Shown: one piece after another, positions 1-6,572 of the stretch | How the letters are laid out: each line of letters starts with the position of its first letter | How positions within the stretch are numbered: position 1 is the stretch's first letter | Origin: an uncultured Collinsella sp. | GTDB taxonomy: Bacteria; Actinomycetota; Coriobacteriia; Coriobacteriales; Coriobacteriaceae | Direction of reading: 5' to 3' | Assembly: GCA_900546105.1 (NCBI GenBank) | Contig: URBP01000085.1 | Span: forward strand, 1-8,292 | DNA: 8,292 nt | Position numbers and translations under genes: made by a program | Notes under the pieces: model-generated | What the model was told of the DNA's origin: nothing | The model's input: only the letters and a program-made list of their open reading frames with translations | Database searches by the model: none

Positions 1-789
1 AAAGCGGCCGTACAGGCTCTTGACGGTTCGAACCGACCAGGCAAAGAGACGTGCCGTCAGGCCAAAGATAATGGCGCTGATAACAACGATAACGACCGTT
101 TTGGGCGACATGGCGGGAACGCTGGCGATGACATTCGCTTCGTACTCGGTGCCCAGGGCGAGTGATGTAAAGTAGCCGGTAAACGAGGCAACCAGGCAGT
201 AGATGCCTGCGGTGTAGTCGATCTTGCCGATAAAGCACATCTCCATGCCAAAGAACGCGCCGGCAAGGGGCGAGCCGAACACGGCGCCAAAGGCCGACGA
301 GATGCCGGCGAGCATGAGGTCGTGGTGGTCGTGCTTTTTGAGGTGGGCCAGGCTAGATACATTGCTGGCGATGGTGCCGCCAATCTGCACCGCGGCCCCC
401 TCGCGACCGGCAGATCCACCCGTTAGGTGCGTGAGCGTGGAGCAGATGAAGGTGAGGACGGCCATGCGCATATGGATGAGGCGTGTGCTCAGAGCGGAGT
501 CGATGACCAGGTTGTTACCGCGTTTGGCGGCAAGGCCGTGGTTTTTGTACACCCATGCGGTGGCAACGCTCACAATGGGAAGCAAGGCGTAGACCCACGC
601 GTGGTGCTCGCGATAGTCGGTCGCGATATTCAGCGAGGCCAAAAACGCCCAAGCGGCAACGCCCATGGCGAGCGAGACGATGACGACGAGTGCGAGCAGC
701 TTGGCGCTCGCGAGTAGGTTGCGGGCGTTGCGGCGCGTGTCGGCAGCCAAGAGATGCTCGGAGCGGGTGAGCTGTTGCCTGCCTGCCAT
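1..789 (-). CDS. ClC-family anion channel/antiporter, N-terminal part (truncated by window edge)
   Basis: Reading the minus strand from ATG at 789 gives 263 codons with no stop before the window edge, so the C-terminal part is missing. Hydrophobic helices are visible at about residues 29-52, 65-81 and 108-124, with further ones to about 245. ClC signatures are clear: GREGAAVQ at 128-135, where E130 is the expected gating glutamate, and FGSPLAGAFFGME at 171-183. The family moves chloride or fluoride across the cytoplasmic membrane, as channels or proton antiporters. The RGNNL segment (90-94) and the GSAGREG context resemble the 'voltage-gated chloride channel' clade that includes fluoride exporters; this is from memory. 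The start is uncertain. No Shine-Dalgarno precedes ATG 789, the frame stays open upstream to a TAA at about 917, and an AAGAAGAGG sits just before an in-frame CTG at 885, which would add 32 residues. The family call is firm; substrate and start are not. Confidence 0.88.
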   Translation of the reverse strand, partial: MAGRQQLTRSEHLLAADTRRNARNLLASAKLLALVVIVSLAMGVAAWAFLASLNIATDYREHHAWVYALLPIVSVATAWVYKNHGLAAKRGNNLVIDSALSTRLIHMRMAVLTFICSTLTHLTGGSAGREGAAVQIGGTIASNVSSLAHLKKHDHHDLMLAGISSAFGAVFGSPLAGAFFGMEMCFIGKIDYTAGIYCLVASFTGYFTSLALGTEYEANVIASVPAMSPKTVVIVVISAIIFGLTARLFAWSVRTVKSLYGRF

Positions 790-914
790 GATGACGTCGT
801 TAAGGGAGAAGAAGCCGCCGTCGTCGAGCGGCTGGGAATGATCCTGCGCCTCGTTAGCGCTTTCGGGTTTGGCGGTAAAAGCCAGACGTTCCTCTTCTTG
901 ATTGCAACACGAGC

Positions 915-940
915 ATTATAGAGCGTGCCAAACGTGACAA
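915..940 (-). promoter_or_regulatory. Candidate promoter for the ClC gene
   Basis: On the minus strand a perfect TATAAT lies at 915-920. A TTGTCA that would serve as -35 lies at 935-940, but the spacer is only 14 bp, which is short. No good -35 is seen at 17 bp. If this -10 is used, transcription would begin near 905-908. That leaves a very short leader before the CTG at 885 and about 115 nt before the ATG at 789. Nothing else is recognised in the divergent intergenic region on this strand. Confidence 0.45.
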
Positions 941-999
941 ACCGGCGGGTTGGTTTCGGTTCTGTTTCGCCGTCCGTTACCGACAGGTGTATTCGTGGG

Positions 1000-1038
1000 C
1001 ACGGGCCGTGTCGCCGTCGTGCGGCGGGGGATTATACT
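1000..1038 (+). promoter_or_regulatory. Candidate moeA promoter with small palindrome
   Basis: TATACT at 1033-1038 is a good -10 match. The -35 position (about 1010-1015) has little resemblance to TTGACA. Immediately upstream is a short palindrome, CACGG-g-CCGTG (1000-1010), that could be an operator or activator site overlapping the -35. The predicted start of transcription near 1045 would give a leader of about 50 nt. Assignment rests on the -10 and on position only. Confidence 0.4.
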
Positions 1039-1096
1039 GAGATAAACATAAAGAATCGGCGCCCGTGATGTGCGCCGTTGCATGCTAGAGGTGTAT

Positions 1097-2359
1097 ATGG
1101 CAGAGAAACTCATTCCGTTGGAGGACGCACAGGCAATCGTCTTGTCGCACGTGAATCGCACCGAAGTTGTCGAGATTCCCGTGTGGCAGGCCGCCGGTCT
1201 TCCCTTGGCCGAGGACGCGGTGGCCGATATCGACATCTCGCCGTTTGCCAACAGCGCTATGGACGGATATGCCGTGCGCTCTGCGGACTTGGCGCAGGCG
1301 TCTGGCGAGGCGCCAGTGACGCTCGACGTTATCGGACACGAGGCCGCGGGCCATGTGTTTGAGGGCGCTCTTGGCCCGGGCGAGACAGTCCGCATTATGA
1401 CGGGCGCGCCGGTGCCCGAGGGTGCGGATGCCGTGGTGAAGTACGAGATCGTCGAGGTGCTTGACGGTGACGGCAACGAGGGCTCGCGTGCGAGGTTCTC
1501 GGCGCCGGCAAAGGTGGGGGAGAACGTTCGCTCTGCCGCCGAGGAGGCCCATGCCGGCGATGTTGTGATGCACGCCGGCGAGGTCGTGGCTCCGGCGGGC
1601 GCTGGCTTGCTGGCGAGCGCCGGTTACGCGAGCGTGAAGGTCCATGCCGCTCCGCGCGTGGGCATCATCTCGCTGGGCACGGAGCTGGTCGCGCCGAACG
1701 AGCTGCCGGCGCGCGGGCAGATTCGCGACTCCAACTCGTCGGCGTTGATGGCCGAGGCGCTCGATGCCGGCGCCGAGCCCGTGTTCTACGGCATTGCGCC
1801 CGATGATGAGCAGGCGATTGCCGAGCTGGTGCATCGTGCCGTGCAGGAGTGCGATTTTGTCATTACGAGCGGTGGCGCCTCGGCAGGCGACTACGACTAC
1901 GTGACGGCGCTCGTCCGGCGCGAGGGCGAGGTGCTGTTTGACCGCATCTCGATGCGTCCGGGCAAGGCCATCACGTTTGGCTTGCTCGGGGGTAAGCCGT
2001 ATTTGGGGCTTTCGGGCAATCCCGCGGCGGCGTATGTGGGCTTTGAGATGCTCGCCCGCCCGGCAATTCGCAAGATGCGCGGCTTTGCCGAGGGTACGCG
2101 TCCCGTACAGCAGGCGACGCTCACGCACGGAGTGAAAAAGCGACAGCATCGCCGCTTCTTCGATCGCGCCACGGTTTTGCGTGACCCCGAGACCGGTGGG
2201 CTGTTGGTGACCGAGGCCAAGACGCAGAATTCGGCGCTGCTCGGCACGATGCAGCGGGCCAACTGCCTACTGCGTATTGAAGAAGGGCCGTGCGAGCTCA
2301 AGGCGGGCGACGTCGTGGACGTTGTTCGCGTCGACCTGCCCGAGGGCGCCGTGTTGTAG
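1097..2359 (+). CDS. moeA: Molybdopterin molybdenumtransferase MoeA
   Basis: MoeA inserts molybdate into adenylylated molybdopterin in the cytoplasm, the last shared step of molybdenum cofactor synthesis. The 420-residue protein has the family's usual length and motifs in order: SPFANSAMDGYA (48-59), RIMTGAPVPEGAD (99-111), GTELV (194-198), SGGASAGDYD (258-267), MRPGKAITFG (286-295) and GLSGNPAAAYVGFE (304-317), followed by the C-terminal beta domain (about 335-420). ATG 1097 is chosen because AGAGG lies 5 nt upstream (1087-1091). A GTG at 1070 in the same frame would add nine residues but has no ribosome site. The neighbouring mogA-like gene follows after 10 bp, so the two are surely cotranscribed. 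Nothing is missing or truncated. The family call is essentially certain. Confidence 0.96.
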   Translation: MAEKLIPLEDAQAIVLSHVNRTEVVEIPVWQAAGLPLAEDAVADIDISPFANSAMDGYAVRSADLAQASGEAPVTLDVIGHEAAGHVFEGALGPGETVRIMTGAPVPEGADAVVKYEIVEVLDGDGNEGSRARFSAPAKVGENVRSAAEEAHAGDVVMHAGEVVAPAGAGLLASAGYASVKVHAAPRVGIISLGTELVAPNELPARGQIRDSNSSALMAEALDAGAEPVFYGIAPDDEQAIAELVHRAVQECDFVITSGGASAGDYDYVTALVRREGEVLFDRISMRPGKAITFGLLGGKPYLGLSGNPAAAYVGFEMLARPAIRKMRGFAEGTRPVQQATLTHGVKKRQHRRFFDRATVLRDPETGGLLVTEAKTQNSALLGTMQRANCLLRIEEGPCELKAGDVVDVVRVDLPEGAVL

Positions 2360-2364
2360 GAGGA
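2358..2364 (+). promoter_or_regulatory. Ribosome binding site overlapping the moeA stop
   Basis: AGGAGGA at 2358-2364 starts inside the TAG stop codon of moeA (2357-2359) and lies 5 nt before the next ATG (2370). This near-consensus site fixes the start of the MogA/MoaB-like gene. It also suggests translational coupling of the two genes, because ribosomes terminating on moeA stop directly on it. Confidence 0.85.
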
Positions 2365-2369
2365 ATGCT

Positions 2370-2849
2370 ATGGAGCTGAAGATATCGATCGTGACGTGCT
2401 CGGATACGCGCGATCTAGCCCAGGACGAGGCTGGAGCCGCACTCGAGGAACTTATCGAGGCGCAGGGCTGGACGGTCGTCTCACATGTGGTCGTGCGCGA
2501 CGACGTCAGCGAGATCGGTGATGCTATTGTGGAAGCCGCCGATGAGTGCCACACCAATGTCGTGCTCACCTGCGGCGGCACGGGGCTTTCGATGCGTGAT
2601 GTGACGCCCGAGGCGACGCGTGCCGTCTGCGATCGCGACGTGCCGGGCATTGCCGAGGCGATCCGTGCGTACTCGATGACCAAGACGCGCCGCGCCATGC
2701 TCTCGCGCGCTATTTGCATGCAACGAGGTCATACACTTGTCGTAAACTTTCCCGGTTCTACGAAGGCCGCCCGCGAAAGCTGGGAGGCCATAGCGGACCA
2801 GCTGGAGCATGCGGCTCAGATGACAGCGGGCGGCGGACATACCAACTAA
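2370..2849 (+). CDS. MogA/MoaB-family molybdopterin adenylyltransferase
   Basis: Proteins of this family activate molybdopterin with ATP to give adenylyl-molybdopterin, the substrate of MoeA. The 159-residue product is a single MoCF-biosynthesis domain. It has a first strand ISIVTCSDTRD (5-15), the nucleotide-binding TCGGTGLSMRDVTPEATR segment (67-84) with D77, the GIAEAIR helix (93-99), and VVNFPGSTKAARESWEAI (124-141). It is nearer in length to MoaB (about 170) than to E. coli MogA (195), so I name the family and leave the symbol open. The start follows an AGGAGGA site overlapping the moeA stop. An upstream in-frame extension to 2277 lies wholly inside moeA and is not used. It forms an operon with moeA, closed by a terminator 14 bp downstream. 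MoaB proteins can be inactive paralogs in organisms that also have MogA; no second copy is visible here. Confidence 0.93.
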   Translation: MELKISIVTCSDTRDLAQDEAGAALEELIEAQGWTVVSHVVVRDDVSEIGDAIVEAADECHTNVVLTCGGTGLSMRDVTPEATRAVCDRDVPGIAEAIRAYSMTKTRRAMLSRAICMQRGHTLVVNFPGSTKAARESWEAIADQLEHAAQMTAGGGHTN

Positions 2850-2862
2850 GCGATTTACCTGC

Positions 2863-2899
2863 GGCGGAGCGACCTGAACGGCTGCTCCGCCTTTTATTT
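2863..2899 (+). terminator. Intrinsic terminator after moeA operon
   Basis: GGCGGAGC (2863-2870) pairs perfectly with GCTCCGCC (2884-2891) around a 13-nt loop, followed directly by TTTTATTT (2892-2899). An 8-bp GC-rich stem plus a U-tract is a standard Rho-independent terminator. It separates moeA-mogA from modABC, so the two Mo units need separate promoters. Confidence 0.88.
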
Positions 2900-2940
2900 G
2901 CGCCCAAGGGGACCGCATTCTGTAGGCATGTCTGAAACTA

Positions 2941-2978
2941 TATTCTCAGAAGAGAATAATTTCTCATAATCATTATTC
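2941..2978. promoter_or_regulatory. Operator-like overlapping palindromes upstream of modA
   Basis: Three inverted repeats crowd into 38 AT-rich bases: TATTCTC/GAGAATA (2941-2947 and 2952-2958, 4-nt spacer), GAATAAT/ATTATTC (2954-2960 and 2972-2978, 11-nt spacer), and ATAAT-c-ATTAT (2966-2976). The last one covers the place where the -35 of the modA promoter should be. ATAATCATTAT is also the core of the classical Fur box. The layout suggests a dimeric repressor or activator. Which one is unknown; it does not match the E. coli ModE operator. Confidence 0.5.
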
Positions 2979-2987
2979 GCACCGAAG

Positions 2988-2993
2988 TATAAT
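2988..2993 (+). promoter_or_regulatory. modA promoter -10 box
   Basis: A perfect TATAAT at 2988-2993 lies 60 bp before the modA start codon. At 16-18 bp upstream there is no recognisable TTGACA; that space is occupied by the ATAATCATTAT palindrome. This points to a promoter needing an activator, or one blocked by a repressor. Transcription would start near 3000. Confidence 0.6.
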
Positions 2994-3009
2994 CTAATTA
3001 CAGAATAAA

Positions 3010-3031
3010 GCCCGCGGTGGGGTACCCGGGC
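3010..3031 (+). other. Small hairpin in modA 5' leader
   Basis: GCCCG (3010-3014) pairs with CGGGC (3027-3031), and GGT (3016-3018) with ACC (3024-3026) across one bulged C, around a GGGGT loop. It lies between the predicted transcription start and the modA ribosome site (AAGGG, 3043-3047). There is no U-tract, so it is not a terminator. It may only stabilise the mRNA 5' end. It does not resemble the Moco riboswitch. Confidence 0.4.
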
Positions 3032-3053
3032 ATAAGGTCCGAAAGGGTTGAAC

Positions 3054-3926
3054 ATGTTCGATATGGCTTCTCGCCGCGGATTCGTCTCGCTCTCTGCTGT
3101 CGCCGCTGCCGGCCTTGGCCTTGCTGGCTGCTCTGGCAACAAGACGTCTGAGCCGACTGGCTCCGATGCCGGTTCTGCTAAGGCATCTTCCAAGAAAGCT
3201 GTTGAGCTGCAGGTCTTTGCCGCCAACTCGCTCGAGAAGGCTCTGCCCGAGGTTCAGGAGCTTTACACCGAGCAGACCGGTACCACGTTTGCCGACACGC
3301 AGTTCAAGGCGTCTGGCGACCTTGTCGAGCAGATGCGCGCCGGTGCCACGGTCGACGTGCTCATCACCGCTTCCAAGGGCACCATGGATGACGCTGAGAC
3401 CGCCGAGCTCGTCGACACCGACACCCGTGAGGATATGTTCGTCAACGATCTTGTGATCATTCGCGCCGAGGGCTCCGACACCAAGGTCGAGGCCATCGCC
3501 GACGTCGCGAATCTGGACGGCAAGATCGCCATTGGCGACGCCAAGACCGTTCCCGCCGGCAAGTACGCCAACCAGGCGCTGGCTTCTGTGGGCCTCTATA
3601 CCGGCACCGAGGGCGACGACGGCGAGTATGCGCCCGAGATCGCCGACAAGGTCGCACTGGCAGACAAAGTTGGTACCGCCGCCGCCTATGTGTCCACAGG
3701 CGACTGCGTTGCCGGTTTTGTCTACAGCTCTGACATCTACCGCTACAACGGCATCGAGGAGGCCTTCGTGTGCCCCGAGGACTCGCACAAGCCCATCGTG
3801 TATCCCGGTGCTGTCGCCGATAGCTCCGAGCATGCCGACGAGGCCAAGGCGTTTATCGACTTCTGTCTGACCAACAAGAAGGCTCAGAAGATTTGGGCTA
3901 AGTACGGCTTTGAGCTTTCCGCGTAG
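3054..3926 (+). CDS. modA: Molybdate ABC transporter substrate-binding lipoprotein ModA
   Basis: ModA captures molybdate (often also tungstate) outside the membrane and delivers it to ModBC. The 290-residue protein begins with a twin-arginine-type signal (SRRGFVSLSA, 6-15) and a lipobox LAGC with C26, so it should be a lipid-anchored protein exported folded. A Ser/Gly/Lys-rich linker (27-49) follows. The mature domain shows family motifs: VFAANSLEKALPE (54-66), FKASGDLVEQMRAGATVDVLITAS (84-107), IGDAKTVPAGKYA (160-172), and the C-terminal PIVYPGAVADSSEHADEAKAFIDF (247-270). S59 and S88 are the expected oxyanion-contacting serines. ATG 3054 is preceded by AAGGG with a 6-nt gap; a TTG at 3048 abuts that site and is rejected. 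It is the first gene of modABC, after a TATAAT promoter with palindromes. Molybdate versus tungstate preference cannot be told from sequence alone. Confidence 0.94.
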   Translation: MFDMASRRGFVSLSAVAAAGLGLAGCSGNKTSEPTGSDAGSAKASSKKAVELQVFAANSLEKALPEVQELYTEQTGTTFADTQFKASGDLVEQMRAGATVDVLITASKGTMDDAETAELVDTDTREDMFVNDLVIIRAEGSDTKVEAIADVANLDGKIAIGDAKTVPAGKYANQALASVGLYTGTEGDDGEYAPEIADKVALADKVGTAAAYVSTGDCVAGFVYSSDIYRYNGIEEAFVCPEDSHKPIVYPGAVADSSEHADEAKAFIDFCLTNKKAQKIWAKYGFELSA

Positions 3927-3984
3927 TGAGGCTTGGCGCGATAATTCCATCGTTTTGTGTTTCACTCCGTCCTTGTATTCGCTT

Positions 3985-3997
3985 GGAGCTTTTCGTG
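3985..3997 (+). promoter_or_regulatory. Ribosome site fixing the GTG start of modB
   Basis: TTGGAG (3983-3988) lies 6 nt before GTG 3995. This GTG is followed immediately by a good signal peptide (basic MLNRFR, then a hydrophobic stretch, then AFA). The competing in-frame GTG at 3926 overlaps the modA stop but has no ribosome site and would put 23 residues before the signal. ATG 4013 lacks a ribosome site. Confidence 0.65.
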
Positions 3998-5437
3998 CTT
4001 AATAGATTCCGCATGCTTGTCGCCTGTGCTTTGACCTGCGCGCTTTGTTGGGTGCCGGGATTTGCGTTTGCTGGGGACGCTGAGGACGGGGCCCAGGTTG
4101 CTGCGACCGCTCATGGGCTTTCCTATGGGATCGAGGGTTTTGAGCGGTTGGCCAAGGGGACCGCTCGTGCCATGGAGGGCCAGCCTGAGGGCTACCGGTT
4201 TCCCGTTGACGAGGACGTGGACCTTGTAGTGGTGCCTGCTGCCGATCGCGTTGTGGTGTGGATATCGCCCAAGGCGGCCGAGAAGTATGGATTGGATCCG
4301 CAGGACAACGAGTGCGTATCGGGTCTCAAGGCCCTCGTCTGTAAGCTCGACAGCGCAAACTGCATGGGAGGTGCTCAGCTAGGGGACGCGGATCTTCCTT
4401 GGTATGTCACGGCGGAAACAACGTTTGATGCCGGTGGGTATACCTATGGCTTTGACGAGCGCGGTGCGGATGGGGACCGCTATGTGGTGATTGCATCAGC
4501 CTCGGGTGATGCCAAGGGCGGCGCGCGTTGGCTTGATAGTGCTCAAATGGTTGAAGCATCGTCTGTCGTGTTGCGGGATGAGCAGGGGCCCTTGACCTCT
4601 CTGGCCTCCTTTTTGGGCGACATCGACTATCGCCCGTTTTGGGTGTCCATTAAAACGAGCGGCCTTGCCCTGCTGATCTCCTTTGCGCTGGGCCTGTTCG
4701 CCGCGTGGAAGACTATGGGTACCTCGAGCCGCATCAAGGGCCTGCTCGATTCGGTCTTTACGATTCCTATGGTGCTGCCGCCCACGGTCTGCGGCTTTCT
4801 GCTTCTCATGCTGTTTGGCCGCTCGACCGGGGTGGGCCAGTGGCTCATCGCGCACGGCATCTCGATCGTCTTTACGTGGCCTGCGGCGGTCATTTCGGCC
4901 GTCGTTGTGTCGTTTCCGCTGGTCTACCGCACGGCGCTCGGAGCCTTCGAGAGCCTCGACACGCAGATGCTCGACGCCGCGCGAACCCTGGGATGGTCCG
5001 AGCGTCGCATCTTTACCAAGCTCATGATGCCGCTCGGCTGGCCCTCGATTGCCGCCGGCACGGTGCTCGCCTTTGCCCGCGCGATGGGCGAGTTCGGTTG
5101 CACCATGTTCTTTGCGGGCAACTACGCTGGCATTACCCAGACCATCCCCATCGCCATCTACTTTGAGTGGATGGGCGGCAACACGTCGGTGGCGCTCTTT
5201 TGGGTCATCGTCGTAATCGTGTTCAGCTTCCTGGTCATTCTGTTCATCAATATGTACACGGCGCATTCGCAAAAGTACCGTGAGCGCGGCCTGTCCCGCG
5301 CGGAGCACAAGCAGGCCAAGCAGCTGGGCGGCCAGACCGATTCGCTCGACCCAGTCGGCGGCGATGCACTGCGTATCGATCGCGAGGCGCTGGCCGAGCT
5401 TATGCGCGATGACACGGTCGCAAAGGGAGGTCGATAA
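3995..5437 (+). CDS. modB: Molybdate ABC permease ModB with extra N-terminal secreted domain
   Basis: The C-terminal half is the ModB channel through which molybdate passes. The protein has 480 residues against about 230 for E. coli ModB. Residues 1-26 are a signal peptide with a cleavage-like AFA/G. Residues 27-206 are a soluble, acidic, probably extracytoplasmic domain I do not recognise; it has three cysteines (C107, C116, C123). Residues 207-422 are the permease core, with five hydrophobic helices (about 219-240, 253-275, 287-313, 350-372, 396-421) and the cytoplasmic EAA loop DAARTLGWSERRIFTKLMMPLG (328-349) that contacts ModC. Five helices with N-terminus out and C-terminus in agree with this topology. 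Residues 423-480 form a charged cytoplasmic tail. modA ends 68 bp upstream and modC begins 3 bp downstream. The first 206 codons use GGG glycine often (about nine) while the rest has one. The permease call is firm; the extra domain's role is unknown. Confidence 0.9.
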   Translation: MLNRFRMLVACALTCALCWVPGFAFAGDAEDGAQVAATAHGLSYGIEGFERLAKGTARAMEGQPEGYRFPVDEDVDLVVVPAADRVVVWISPKAAEKYGLDPQDNECVSGLKALVCKLDSANCMGGAQLGDADLPWYVTAETTFDAGGYTYGFDERGADGDRYVVIASASGDAKGGARWLDSAQMVEASSVVLRDEQGPLTSLASFLGDIDYRPFWVSIKTSGLALLISFALGLFAAWKTMGTSSRIKGLLDSVFTIPMVLPPTVCGFLLLMLFGRSTGVGQWLIAHGISIVFTWPAAVISAVVVSFPLVYRTALGAFESLDTQMLDAARTLGWSERRIFTKLMMPLGWPSIAAGTVLAFARAMGEFGCTMFFAGNYAGITQTIPIAIYFEWMGGNTSVALFWVIVVIVFSFLVILFINMYTAHSQKYRERGLSRAEHKQAKQLGGQTDSLDPVGGDALRIDREALAELMRDDTVAKGGR

Positions 5438-5440
5438 GCC

Positions 5441-6511
5441 ATGTCGCTTGTTCTGGATATCAAAAAGCGCTATCCGGGGTTCACTCTCGACATGCAGCTT
5501 GAGGCCGGCGAGGAGCGCGTGGCGCTGCTGGGCGCCTCGGGTTGTGGCAAGAGCTGCACCTTGCGTTGCATTGCCGGCGTGGAGACGCCCGACGAGGGCG
5601 AGATCGTCGTCAACGGCGTGACCTTCTTTGACTCGGCGGCGGGTATCAACCTGTCGCCCCAGGAGCGCAAGTGTGCCCTGCTGTTCCAAAACTATCAGCT
5701 GTTTCCCAACATGACGGTGGCTGATAACGTGTGCGCCGGTGTAAAGGACGCGGGCGACGCCGCCGCGCGCAAAAAGCTCGCCGAGCGCTATCTGGGCATT
5801 TTCGGTCTGGCCGATTTCGCCGACCGCTATCCCGCGCGCCTCTCGGGCGGCCAGCAGCAGCGCGTGGCGCTCGCGCGCATGGTGGCGGCGCACCCAGGCA
5901 TCTTTATGTTTGACGAGCCCATGAGCGCGCTCGATGCCTATCTTAAGAGCGCACTCGAGCAGAACATGCTCGACCTGTTTGACGTGTGCAACCGCACCGT
6001 GCTCTACGTGAGCCACGACATCGACGAAGCGTGCCGCCTGTGCCAGCGCATCTGCGTTATGCATAACGGGCATGTGGAGGAGATCGGCTCCGTCGGGGAC
6101 GTGGTCCGCCGTCCGCAGACGCTGGCGGCGCTGCGCCTGACGGGCTGCAAGAACACAAGCCGGGCGCGCAAGATCGGCGACGAAGAAGTTGAGGCCCTCG
6201 ATTGGGGCATGACCTTTAATGTAGGTCATGAGGTGCCCGACGACGTGGCATATCTGGGCATTCGCGCAAGCTACTTCCATGTTGATAATCGCGCGGAGCG
6301 GGGTCGCAACAGCTATGATTTGCACGTGGCCCGAGTGAGCGATTCGCGTTTTGAGCGCCTGGTGCTGTTGGATGCGCCGCGGGCCGATGCGCCCACGCGT
6401 CTGCAGTGGAAGGTCAACAAAGTGGGCGTGCCTGTCGACGAGCTGCCGCAAGCAGGCGAGACGCTGCGCATGCATTTTGATGCCAGCAGGATCCATTTGG
6501 TTTGTCGGTAG
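5441..6511 (+). CDS. modC: Molybdate ABC transporter ATP-binding protein ModC
   Basis: ModC is the cytoplasmic ATPase that powers ModB. The 356-residue protein carries the full ABC set: Walker A GASGCGKS (31-38), Q-loop Q83 in LLFQNYQLFPNMTV, signature LSGGQQQR (134-141), Walker B IFMFDEP (154-160), D-loop SALDA (162-166) and H-loop H192. After about residue 235 comes a C-terminal domain of roughly 120 residues with YLGIRASYFHV (271-281), the position where ModC and sulfate/molybdate ATPases carry their TOBE-like regulatory domain. It is divergent and seems to hold one such unit. ATG 5441 follows GGGAGG (5425-5430) at 10 nt and begins 3 bp after the modB stop, so translation is likely coupled. 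All catalytic residues are present. A related sulfate or thiosulfate ATPase is excluded mainly by the modA and modB neighbours. Confidence 0.94.
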   Translation: MSLVLDIKKRYPGFTLDMQLEAGEERVALLGASGCGKSCTLRCIAGVETPDEGEIVVNGVTFFDSAAGINLSPQERKCALLFQNYQLFPNMTVADNVCAGVKDAGDAAARKKLAERYLGIFGLADFADRYPARLSGGQQQRVALARMVAAHPGIFMFDEPMSALDAYLKSALEQNMLDLFDVCNRTVLYVSHDIDEACRLCQRICVMHNGHVEEIGSVGDVVRRPQTLAALRLTGCKNTSRARKIGDEEVEALDWGMTFNVGHEVPDDVAYLGIRASYFHVDNRAERGRNSYDLHVARVSDSRFERLVLLDAPRADAPTRLQWKVNKVGVPVDELPQAGETLRMHFDASRIHLVCR

Positions 6512-6517
6512 GGTAGA

Positions 6518-6560
6518 GGGCAGGCTGTCGAGGGTTCTCGGCAGCCCGCCGTTTCGTTTC
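6518..6560 (+). terminator. Intrinsic terminator after modABC
   Basis: A long hairpin begins 7 bp after the modC stop. GGC, GGCTG and CGAG (6519-6532) pair with CTCG, CAGCC and GCC (6537-6550), with one A-C mismatch, one G-U pair and a GGTT loop. The tail GTTTCGTTTCC is only moderately U-rich. The stem strength and position make termination the natural reading. Confidence 0.75.
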
Positions 6561-6572
6561 CTACCGTTCGCC

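Noticed and set aside
1085..2149. A 354-codon open frame on the minus strand
   Set aside because: It is antisense to moeA, with low-complexity His/Arg-rich translation and no recognisable motif.
3021..3030. GGTACCCGGG, identical to part of a cloning polylinker
   Set aside because: It is only ten bases, forms one arm of a local hairpin, and the flanking bases do not continue the polylinker. Chance is sufficient.
3926..3994. GTG 3926 as modB start, overlapping the modA stop
   Set aside because: It has no ribosome site and would place 23 residues before a well-formed signal peptide. GTG 3995 has both a ribosome site and the signal.
4496..6496. A 666-codon open frame on the minus strand
   Set aside because: It lies wholly antisense to modB and modC, which have complete motifs, spacing and ribosome sites. 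Its His/Arg/Ala-rich translation shows no domain and is typical of GC-rich antisense frames.
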